A stretch of 64,000 nt of DNA from Myxococcus dinghuensis (lineage in GTDB: Bacteria > Myxococcota > Myxococcia > Myxococcales > Myxococcaceae). The translations under genes were made by a program, and so were the position numbers. Location of the stretch: the NCBI RefSeq assembly GCF_024198235.1, contig NZ_JAKCFB010000020.1, positions 1 through 64,000 of the forward strand, written 5' to 3'. Shown here piece by piece: positions 24,447-31,928 of the stretch. Below the pieces are notes generated by a model. It was given only the letters and a program-made list of their open reading frames with translations. It had not been told where the DNA came from and made no database searches. How positions within the stretch are numbered: position 1 is the stretch's first letter; every line of letters starts with the position of its first letter.

Positions 24447-25319
24447 CTACGGCCCGACCTCGACCTCGCGGCTCAGCCAGCCCACCCCGCCCCGGCCGTC
24501 GCGGGCCACCACCCAGAAGGTGACGCGCTGGGGGTTGGCGGGCGTCTCGTACTTCGACGTCGGGTCGCCGGGCACGCCGTTGGCCGGCTCCTGCGAACGG
24601 AACTCCTTCACCTCGCCGTCCCCGGTCGCGAACCAACTGAAGAAGACCTGCTCCGTGCGCGGGCCCTCGTCGCCCTCGTACACCTCGGCGCTGCCCTCGG
24701 TGAGCACGGGCGTGAAGCGCACCTCCTGCTTCCCCGCGGGCAGCGGCCCCACGAGCGAGGCCCCCTCCCAGAGGATGTCCGCGACGCCCGGGTTCTGGTT
24801 CGGCGCGCGCGTCGAGCGCAGCAGCACCTGCCGCACCCCGCGCTCGGTGCCCTCCGGCGTGCCGCTGCCGTCGGACGCCTCGTAGCCCACGAACAGCGGG
24901 ATGCCCTTCTCCAGCGCCGCGCGGATGCGCGGGTCGTCGGGGTTCGGCTCGCCACTCCCACCGGGGTTGGCCGCCGCCAGCGCGTCGCGCAACACCGCCT
25001 GCACCGCGGGGTCCGCCAGCGACAGCGTCGCGTCCGCCAGCGGCACGCCGTTCTCCCCGGGGCACCTGCCGTCGTACGGGTTGCCGGAGGCGCGGCACAG
25101 CGCGTAGCTCACCGTGACGGGCCGCGCGTCCGGCGTCACCGCCAGCGCGTCGAAGGTCATCGGACCGGGCAACGTGCCGTCGTCCGGGTCCAGCACCAGC
25201 TCGGGCGGCTCCGCGCGGATGGCCAGCACCCGCACGCGGCGAATCTCGCTCTGGAGTTCGAAGTCGGGACCGCAGGAGACCAGCAGCGCGGTCAGGCTGA
25301 CGAGGACGAGCGGGCGCAT
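24447..25319 (-). CDS. lipoprotein partner of the TonB-dependent receptor
   Basis: 290 residues from ATG 25319, only 2 bp after the receptor stop. Signal MRPLVLVSLTALLVSC with lipid Cys at 16. The mature protein has immunoglobulin-like beta segments (VRVLAIRAEPPELVLDPDDG, VSYALCRA; EQVFFSWFATGDGEVKEF; VTFWVVARDGRGGVGWLSREVEV). It contains three internal Cys. In Bacteroidota and myxobacteria, receptors of this class often pair with a surface lipoprotein that captures substrate, so this is a plausible SusD-like functional analogue, though there is no SusD fold here. Confidence 0.8.
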   Translation of the reverse strand: MRPLVLVSLTALLVSCGPDFELQSEIRRVRVLAIRAEPPELVLDPDDGTLPGPMTFDALAVTPDARPVTVSYALCRASGNPYDGRCPGENGVPLADATLSLADPAVQAVLRDALAAANPGGSGEPNPDDPRIRAALEKGIPLFVGYEASDGSGTPEGTERGVRQVLLRSTRAPNQNPGVADILWEGASLVGPLPAGKQEVRFTPVLTEGSAEVYEGDEGPRTEQVFFSWFATGDGEVKEFRSQEPANGVPGDPTSKYETPANPQRVTFWVVARDGRGGVGWLSREVEVGP

Positions 25320-25321
25320 GG

Positions 25322-27946
25322 TCAGAAGGCCCCCTTGGCGCCGAGAATCGGAAGGATGGGCAATCCCTCGAAGTACGCGCTCTGGGTGTAGTTGTAGTTG
25401 TAGGCGATGCCCTCCACCGCCGCGTTGTTGTAGACGTTCGTCAAGTCCAGGAAGACATCCAGCGTCCACTTGTCGAAGACGAAGTTCTTGTCCACGCGGA
25501 TGTCCAACTGGTTGAACGACGGCAGCCGCCGCGAGTTCACCGCCGAGTACAACGGCAGGAACACGTCCGTCCCGTCGTCACGCACCGAGCCGACCACCGG
25601 CGTGGTGGGGTTGCCCGACGCGAAGCGGAAGCGCGCCCCCACCTCCCAGCCCCTGGGCAGCTTGTAGGACGCAATCGCCGTCAGCACGTGCGTCTGGTCG
25701 TTGTCGAACTTGCGCCAGCGCGCCCCGGGCGCGTCGCGGCGCTCGCTGCGGCTGAGCGTGTACGAAATCCACCCGAACAGGCGGTCCGTCAGCGAGCGGC
25801 GCACCAGCAGCTCCAGGCCGTAGATGCGGCCCACGCCCCCGTTCTTCAGCCGCTCCGGCACCACCTCGCCGTTGCGCTCGACGAAGGCGTCGGAGCGGAC
25901 GATGAGGTCGTCCAGGTCGTTGTAGAAGACCTCGCTGCTGATGAACCACTCCGGCAAGGGCTGCCACTCCGCGCCCAGGCCGTACTGGAGCGAGCGCTTG
26001 GCGGCCAGGTCCGGGTTGCCGAAGGCGAGGCTCGGCTCATCCTGCACCGGAGGGCTGTGGTACACGCCCGCGCCGCCCTTGAGCGTCCACTGCTCCGTGA
26101 GCGCGTAGCGCACCGCGAGCCGCGGGTTGAGCGTGCCGCGCGCGTGCTTCTGGTCGGTGAAGACGTAGCCCTCCGCGCGCACGCCCGGCACCACCAGCAG
26201 CTCCCTCACCGGCCGCCAGCGCGCCTCCACCCAGGCGGAGGGGAAGAACTGCGTGAAGTCGCCGTCGGTGGTGAGCAGCTCCTCGGTGACCAGCGGCATG
26301 GGCGGCTCGCCCTCGCGCGGCGGGCGCTGCACGCGCGCGTTCACGTGCGCCAGGCTCGTCACCACGTCCACGCCACCCGCCAGGGTGAGGGGCTCGCCGA
26401 AGGGCACCTCGACGGTGGAGCGCAGGTTCAGGTCCGTGGAGTGGATGCGCAGGTTGCGATCCCCGATGGCGAACTCCACCAGCGTGTCGCCCACCATGGC
26501 CTGGGTGTCGAGCCGCAGCGCCTCGCCCTTGTACTCGTGGCGCAGGCGCAGCTGGTTGAAGCCCGTCGTCACGTCCAGGTTGCCGTTGACCGTGGGGTCG
26601 TCGTCCGCCGGCCGGTCGAACACCAGCCCCAACCTGTCGCGCGAGGTGAGCCCCTGGAGCGAGAACGTGTGGCGCGGCACCGGCTTCCACACCAGCTTGA
26701 GCTGCGCGTCGTAGTAGCGCGGCGCCACCTGGAGGCTCGGGCCGTCCTCGCTCTCCGGGACCACCCCCAGCACCAGGTCGATGTACGAGCGCCGGCCGCC
26801 CACCGCGAAGCCGAGGTTCTCCGTGATGGGCCCCTCGAGCACGGCGCTGGACTCCACGAGGCTGACGCCCACCGTGCCGTGGAAGCCGTCCATGCGCGGC
26901 TCGCGGCTGCGCACGTTGATGACGCCGCCGGTGATGTCGCCGTAATAGGCGGAGAAGTTGCCGGGCAGGTAGTCCAGCGCGTCCAGCAGGTCGGAGTTGT
27001 AGACGGAGGTCAGCCCACCGAAGTGGTACAGCAGGGGGATGCGCAGGCCGTCCAGGAAGACGCCGGACTCCTGGGGGCTGGTGCCACGGATGACCAGGTC
27101 GCCGCCGTTGAAGGCCGGCCGCGCCACGCCGGGCAGGTTCTGCACCACCTTCAGCGTGTCACCCTGCGTGCCGGGCACGCGCTGCACCTCGGCCACCTGG
27201 ATGGTGGTGCTCGTGACCTCCTTGCGCTCGCGGTCGCTGCGCACCACCGTCTCGTAGGGGCTGAAGATGCGCTTCTGCACGTAGTACGTGGCCTGCGTCT
27301 CGCGGCCCTCGGTGAAGGTCTCCTTCGTGCGGAAGCGGTCGTACCCGCCCAGCACCACCAGCACCTCGTGCGTGCCCAGCGGCACGCCCCGGAAGGCGAA
27401 GCGCCCCTCCACGTCCGCCACGGTGGACTGGTCCAGCTCCGGCAGCACCACCTCCGCGCCCGCCAGCGGCTTGCGCGTGCCACGCTCCAGCGCCCGGCCG
27501 CTGAAGTTCACCGGGGCCTCCGGCGCGGCCACGCCCCCGTCCTCCAGCGACGCGGGCGGCGCGGGGCGGAAGACGAACTGGTAGGCGTACTGGATGCGCA
27601 CCGGCGCGGGGACGTCGTCCACCTCCGCCGGCTCGAACTGGAACTGCTTCACCGCCTCCACCGCCGCCTCGTCGAAGCCATGCCCCGCCGGCTGCGACAC
27701 CTCCACGTTGGTGACGGCGCCCGTCTCCGAGATGTCGATGACCATCACCACCGTGCCCTCGAGCTGCTGGGCGGCGGCGTCCGGGGGATAGGGCGCCTCC
27801 ACCTGCTTGAGCAGCACGGGGGGCCTGGTCAGCACGCCGGTGGGGACGGCCGCGTCGGCGCCGGAGTCGGCGACGCCGCCATCCGAGGCCTGGGCCCAGG
27901 CCCCGGTGGCGACGAGGAGACAGGAGACGGCGAAGAGCGTTTTCAT
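25322..27946 (-). CDS. TonB-dependent receptor with its own N-terminal TonB-C domain
   Basis: 874 residues from ATG 27946. Signal peptide 1-19 (cleaved near GAWAQA). Residues 40-125 form a TonB C-terminal-type domain: PPVLLKQVEAPYPPDA, VVMVIDISETGAVTNVEV, VEAVKQFQFEPA. Residues 145-215 are a carboxypeptidase-regulatory domain. The plug (VQRVPGTQGDTLKVVQNLPG, VIRGTSPQESGVFLDGLRIP) follows, and then a 22-strand barrel ending in aromatic-rich YNYNYTQSAYFEGLP. A TonB-like domain at the N-terminus of the receptor itself is unusual outside Myxococcota. No iron or vitamin signature identifies the substrate. Confidence 0.92.
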   Translation of the reverse strand: MKTLFAVSCLLVATGAWAQASDGGVADSGADAAVPTGVLTRPPVLLKQVEAPYPPDAAAQQLEGTVVMVIDISETGAVTNVEVSQPAGHGFDEAAVEAVKQFQFEPAEVDDVPAPVRIQYAYQFVFRPAPPASLEDGGVAAPEAPVNFSGRALERGTRKPLAGAEVVLPELDQSTVADVEGRFAFRGVPLGTHEVLVVLGGYDRFRTKETFTEGRETQATYYVQKRIFSPYETVVRSDRERKEVTSTTIQVAEVQRVPGTQGDTLKVVQNLPGVARPAFNGGDLVIRGTSPQESGVFLDGLRIPLLYHFGGLTSVYNSDLLDALDYLPGNFSAYYGDITGGVINVRSREPRMDGFHGTVGVSLVESSAVLEGPITENLGFAVGGRRSYIDLVLGVVPESEDGPSLQVAPRYYDAQLKLVWKPVPRHTFSLQGLTSRDRLGLVFDRPADDDPTVNGNLDVTTGFNQLRLRHEYKGEALRLDTQAMVGDTLVEFAIGDRNLRIHSTDLNLRSTVEVPFGEPLTLAGGVDVVTSLAHVNARVQRPPREGEPPMPLVTEELLTTDGDFTQFFPSAWVEARWRPVRELLVVPGVRAEGYVFTDQKHARGTLNPRLAVRYALTEQWTLKGGAGVYHSPPVQDEPSLAFGNPDLAAKRSLQYGLGAEWQPLPEWFISSEVFYNDLDDLIVRSDAFVERNGEVVPERLKNGGVGRIYGLELLVRRSLTDRLFGWISYTLSRSERRDAPGARWRKFDNDQTHVLTAIASYKLPRGWEVGARFRFASGNPTTPVVGSVRDDGTDVFLPLYSAVNSRRLPSFNQLDIRVDKNFVFDKWTLDVFLDLTNVYNNAAVEGIAYNYNYTQSAYFEGLPILPILGAKGAF

Positions 27947-27989
27947 GTGCGCGAGGGCGGGGGATGGCACATCCCCGCGCCCCACGCTG

Positions 27990-28799
27990 TCACAACTTCG
28001 GCGCCAGGACGATCTCGATGCGCCGGTTCTGGCTGCGGTGCTCCGTCGAGTCGTTGGCGACGATGGGCTGGTACTGGCCGTAGCCCGCCGCCGACAGCAT
28101 GGTGGGGTCCACGCCCGAGTCCTGCAGCGCCCGCACGACCGCCATGGCGCGCGCCAGGCTCAGCTCCCAGTTGGTGGGGAACTGCCCGCTGCCGATGGGG
28201 ATGTCGTCCGTGTGCCCCTCCACGCGGATGATCTTCCCGGTGACGCTCTTGAGCGCCTCGGCGATCTTCGCCAGCGCCTCCGCGCCCTCCTTGCCCACGC
28301 GCGCGGAGCCGGACGCGAACAGGATCTTGTCCTTGAGCTGCACCGTCATGCGGCCCTTCATCTCCGACAGTTCGATCTTCCCGTCGGAGATCTCCTGCTT
28401 GAGGCTCTGCGCCAGGTTCTCGTACTCGGAGCTCTTCTTCTCCAGCTCCTCCTTCGCCTGGGCCAGCTTCTTGGAGTTGCGCGCCAGCTCCTCGTTGAGG
28501 GCGGCCAGCTGCGCGTTCTGCTCCTGCAGGGCCCGGCGCTCCGCCGCGTTGGCGGTGAGGCGGGACTCGGAGGTGTTGAGCCGCGTCGTCAGCGCCTCCT
28601 TCTCCTGGTTCAGCGTCGCGTTGCGCTCCTCCAGCTCCTTCACCTTGGCCTCGGCGGCCTCGCGCGCGCCCTTCTCGTCCGTGAGCCCCTTGGTGAGCTG
28701 CTCGGCCTCCAAGGCCTTCGCGTCGAACTTCCCCTGAGAGACGCACCCGGTGGAGAGGGAGAGGGCGACGAGCGTGCCCAGAATCAGCCGTGTCCGCAT
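27990..28799 (-). CDS. OmpA/Pal-like peptidoglycan-associated lipoprotein with coiled coil
   Basis: 269 residues from ATG 28799. Lipobox ending TGC (residue 19). Residues 25-140 form a long heptad coiled coil (EAEQLTKGLTDEKGAREAAE and following Leu/Glu/Lys repeats). The C-terminal OmpA domain has ILFASGSARVGKEGAEAL, IRVEGHTDDIP, ELSLARAMAVVRAL and the terminal RSQNRRIEIVL that binds diaminopimelate. It should tether the outer membrane to peptidoglycan. It lies upstream of the receptor gene on the same strand, about 40 bp away. Confidence 0.9.
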   Translation of the reverse strand: MRTRLILGTLVALSLSTGCVSQGKFDAKALEAEQLTKGLTDEKGAREAAEAKVKELEERNATLNQEKEALTTRLNTSESRLTANAAERRALQEQNAQLAALNEELARNSKKLAQAKEELEKKSSEYENLAQSLKQEISDGKIELSEMKGRMTVQLKDKILFASGSARVGKEGAEALAKIAEALKSVTGKIIRVEGHTDDIPIGSGQFPTNWELSLARAMAVVRALQDSGVDPTMLSAAGYGQYQPIVANDSTEHRSQNRRIEIVLAPKL

Positions 28800-28926
28800 A
28801 TGTACGATTCCTCCCGACAACGATGGTTGGAGCTCCAGACTACCGCCGGGAGCGGTCCAGGTCAGGAAGAACCCACATCGAAAAGAGAGGAGGCGAGCCC
28901 CGGGTGGCGGGGCATGCGGCCAGCCG

Positions 28927-29484
28927 TCAGCGGGGGAAGATGGGGTGCGCGTCGAGCCAGACGGCGAAGAGCGCGTCGGCGAAGGACTTGCCGGGGATGA
29001 AGACGCCGCCGCTGGCCTCGCCGCCGACCTCGAGGCCGCCGTCCGGCGTGTAGGTGATGATGAGGTCGCCGCCCTTCCCCACGTCGCGCAGCGAGGCGAG
29101 CATGACGCCGAGCTGCTGCGCCAGGGGGCCTTCATTCAGGTGCGGGTTGCGGGACACCAGGCCGTGGCGGAGGCTGTCGACGAGTTGGGAGCGGCTGATG
29201 TCGCGCAGGAAACGGAAGTGCAGCCGCTTGACGGAGTCGGAGGCGACGGCCTCCGAGGCGTTGCGGGGCTGGTCCTCCAGGTAGAGGCTCCAGACGTAGA
29301 CCTTGAAGAAGAAGCGCTTGTGCAGCTCCATGTGGGCCAGCGCGACGGTGCGCCCCTGGAGCGTGAGCGAGTCCGGCATGCGGACACCGCCCACCTGCTT
29401 CTGCCCCGCGTGCGCCGCGCCCGCCACGAGCCACAAGCCCAGCACGAGCCACCGCGCGTGTCCTGTCCACGCCTGCATCCTCAT
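28927..29484 (-). CDS. exported chalcone-isomerase-like protein
   Basis: 185 residues from ATG 29484 (ATG 29478 also possible). A signal peptide ends AGAAHAG. The mature chain follows the chalcone-isomerase-like fold: VGGVRMPDSLTLQGRTVAL, HKRFFFKVYVWSLYLED, and the terminal GGVFIPGKSFADALFAVWLD. Bacterial members are periplasmic and bind hydrophobic small molecules or fatty acids rather than making flavonoids. A TonB or lipid-transport link is possible from the neighbourhood, but no partner is certain. Confidence 0.85.
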   Translation of the reverse strand: MRMQAWTGHARWLVLGLWLVAGAAHAGQKQVGGVRMPDSLTLQGRTVALAHMELHKRFFFKVYVWSLYLEDQPRNASEAVASDSVKRLHFRFLRDISRSQLVDSLRHGLVSRNPHLNEGPLAQQLGVMLASLRDVGKGGDLIITYTPDGGLEVGGEASGGVFIPGKSFADALFAVWLDAHPIFPR

Positions 29485-29692
29485 GCGTCCGACCCCCGCC
29501 CCATCCGAGTCCGGTGTCCCCATAGGTGCACATCGCGACGGCGGGCCGCCAGCAGAACCTGACGTCCCCCTGTGCGCGAGTGGACGGTGACGACGGAAGG
29601 TGAAGCGCGGCTCACGCGAAGTGCCTGTTCGAGGACGCTCCGACACCTGGGCGCGGGTGGGCGACGAGCGGTGTGGAGGCTGGGAGGTCGTC

Positions 29693-29719
29693 ATGGCGGG
29701 GCGTGGAAAGCCCCGCCAT
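29693..29719 (-). terminator. hairpin terminator downstream of the FabH-like gene
   Basis: ATGGCGGGGC and GCCCCGCCAT pair perfectly over 10 bp with a 7-base loop, 21 bp after the stop of the minus-strand ketosynthase gene. Confidence 0.65.
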
Positions 29720-29739
29720 ACCAAGCGCCCCTGACGTGG

Positions 29740-30744
29740 TTACGCGGACGTCACGCGCTCGAGCAGCGCGCCGGACCAGGTCAACCCGCTGCCCACCACG
29801 CTGAGCACCAGCGCGTCCCCCAGCGACGGGTCGTCCCAGTGCTCGCTCATCACGCCCGGCGCGCCCGCGGCGCCGGTGTTGCCACGGCGGTGGACGTTGA
29901 AGACGTGGCGCGACTCGGGCACCTCGCAGCGGCGGGCCACCGACTCCAGCATGCGCAGGTTCGCCTGATGGCCGATGAAGGTGACGTCCCCCACGCCCTT
30001 GCCCGGGTGGCGCGCCAGGTACTGGGCGCGCAGCTCCTGGAACGTCTCGCTGGCGCGGCGGATGGCGAACTTCTGCACCTCCGCGCCGTGCTGCGTGAAG
30101 TGGCCGATGCGCGGCACGCGCACCTTGTCCGCCCCGGACGGGTCCCCCGCCAGCCGCGTCTCCGCCACCCGCCAGCGCCCGGGGACACGGGGAGAGAGGA
30201 TGGCGGCCGTGGCGCCATCCCCCCACAGCACCGCGGAGGAGCGGTCCGTGTAGTCCACCACGCGCGTGGAGTTCTCCATGTTCACCACGAGCACGAACTC
30301 CGGCAGCCGCTCCGGGCGCATGCCCGTCAGGAAGTGCAGCTGGGTGCAGAACGACGAGCAGGCGCTCTGCAGGTCCACCGCCGGGCCGTCGATGCCCAAC
30401 AACTGCGCCACGCGGTTGGACTCGGCGGGGATGCACTCGTCCGGGCTGCACCCACCCGCCACCACCAGGCCGATGTCGGAGGGCTTCAGCCCCGCGCGCT
30501 CCAGCGCCATCAGCGCCGCGCGGCGCCCCGTCTCCGCGTTGCTGAACTGCGCCGCCTCCTGCGCGGCGCGCACGTCCCGGTTGCGCGTCTCCCGCACGTA
30601 CTCCAGGGGCAGCACCGTGTGTCGCGTGTGGATGCCCACGCGCTCGAGAATCCAGGCATCCGTGGTCTCGAGGCCCAGCTCCTCGAGGAAGGCATTGGTC
30701 AGGAGGTTGGGGGGATGGAAGTGACCGAGCGCGTGCAGGAACAT
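29740..30744 (-). CDS. beta-ketoacyl-ACP synthase III (FabH-like)
   Basis: 334 residues. Catalytic triad of KAS III: Cys129 (LQSACSSF), His259 (GHQANLRM) and Asn289 (HRRGNTGAAG). The R-x-G-I-x-x-R motif near residues 35-41 (RVGIHTRH) and WGDGATAAIL also match. The gene stands alone with no ACP, FabD or other fatty-acid gene nearby, so it is probably not the housekeeping FabH. It may condense a special starter, as in FabH paralogues for branched or secondary lipids and DpgA-like enzymes. Confidence 0.9.
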   Translation of the reverse strand: MFLHALGHFHPPNLLTNAFLEELGLETTDAWILERVGIHTRHTVLPLEYVRETRNRDVRAAQEAAQFSNAETGRRAALMALERAGLKPSDIGLVVAGGCSPDECIPAESNRVAQLLGIDGPAVDLQSACSSFCTQLHFLTGMRPERLPEFVLVVNMENSTRVVDYTDRSSAVLWGDGATAAILSPRVPGRWRVAETRLAGDPSGADKVRVPRIGHFTQHGAEVQKFAIRRASETFQELRAQYLARHPGKGVGDVTFIGHQANLRMLESVARRCEVPESRHVFNVHRRGNTGAAGAPGVMSEHWDDPSLGDALVLSVVGSGLTWSGALLERVTSA

Positions 30745-30917
30745 GTGAACCCTCTAACCGCGAACCCTGCCCATTCTCTGTCAGCGCCATGTCAGGCCTC
30801 TGCTGCTCCGCGGGGCAGCCGGCCATCCGTGCCGCGCGCCGGACAATTACCGCCTGGGCATGTCGTCGACGCGACGTGTCATCTGTACCCGTGGACCCGG
30901 ATGGCGCGAGGCGGGGC

Positions 30918-31814
30918 TCAGCGCTTCGGTTCGCTCGTGAGCAGCAGGCGGAAGAGGCCCGTTCCCTCGGTCCTGAAGCCCTGCTGGTAGCGCTGGGTGG
31001 TGGGCTGGAAGTGGATGTCGCCGGAGAGGTCGAGCGATTGGATCCACGCGCCGTCCAGGAGGACCTCCATCGTGCCCGCGACGTCCGAGGACATCAGCAT
31101 GGGGGAGGACGGGTCGCTGACGAAGATGAGGCTGGAGGTGATGGAGAAGACGGCCACCTTGCCCTGGGGTCGCTCGCGGACCTCGGTCAGCGTCACCTTC
31201 GCGTCCGCGAAGTCCGAGCCCGCCATCTGCTCCTCCATGAAGGACTCGAAGAGCTCGGCGAACCGGGGCTGCGAGGCGCCGGGCTTCATCGCGCCCTTGG
31301 GCAGCGCCTTCTCCAGCGCGTTCTCCTTGCCCAGCTCGTTGCCGAGCTGCTCGCGCACCAGCTTCGTCTCCTCCTCCCCCACCGGCTGCCCGGCCTCGTC
31401 CGTCACGGCGATGACGCCCTTGGCGCCCGCCTGGGCGACGTACGTCTTCCCGCTGATGGCGGCCGTCTCGCGCTTCACGCCCTGCTCGTCCGTGGAGACG
31501 GTGCCTTGCAGGCCGAAGGCCACCTTCACCCGCGTGGGGACGCGGCCCTTCGCCGCGAGCACCGTGCTGGTGGACACGCCCTGCACGTCGGAGAGGAACG
31601 ACATCGACTTCGGCTCCATGCCGGGACCGGAGAGGGTGACGTCGTACTTCAGCGCGAACATGGCGGACTGCGCCTGGGCCTGGCCCACCACGAGGTCCTT
31701 GCGCACGAGCTGGACGGGACTCGCGGCCGCGCCCTTCGCGGGCTTCCCGGCCACGGCAATGACAGGCGACAACACCAACCCCAGGACGACGACGCTCGAA
31801 GCCAACCGGTGCAT
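30918..31814 (-). CDS. secreted protein of unknown function
   Basis: 298 residues from ATG 31814 behind GGGAGA. A signal peptide ends in SPVIAVAG. The mature part is beta-rich with a long repeated pattern (ALKYDVTLSGPG, TVLAAKGRVPTRVKVAFGLQG, GKVAVFSITSSLIFV, TMEVLLDGAWIQSLDLSGD), which resembles periplasmic antiparallel-sheet proteins that bind lipids. I cannot name the family. It is divergent from the molybdopterin enzyme gene. Confidence 0.75.
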   Translation of the reverse strand: MHRLASSVVVLGLVLSPVIAVAGKPAKGAAASPVQLVRKDLVVGQAQAQSAMFALKYDVTLSGPGMEPKSMSFLSDVQGVSTSTVLAAKGRVPTRVKVAFGLQGTVSTDEQGVKRETAAISGKTYVAQAGAKGVIAVTDEAGQPVGEEETKLVREQLGNELGKENALEKALPKGAMKPGASQPRFAELFESFMEEQMAGSDFADAKVTLTEVRERPQGKVAVFSITSSLIFVSDPSSPMLMSSDVAGTMEVLLDGAWIQSLDLSGDIHFQPTTQRYQQGFRTEGTGLFRLLLTSEPKR

Positions 31815-31928
31815 GGATTCTCCCTCGGTCACAATCCTTTCATGGCATCACCGCCCCCGTCAGCAGTGGACAGACGTCCACACTCCGGCGCGGATGCGGG
31901 CCTCCGAACTCGGGTAGAGTCAGACGCC

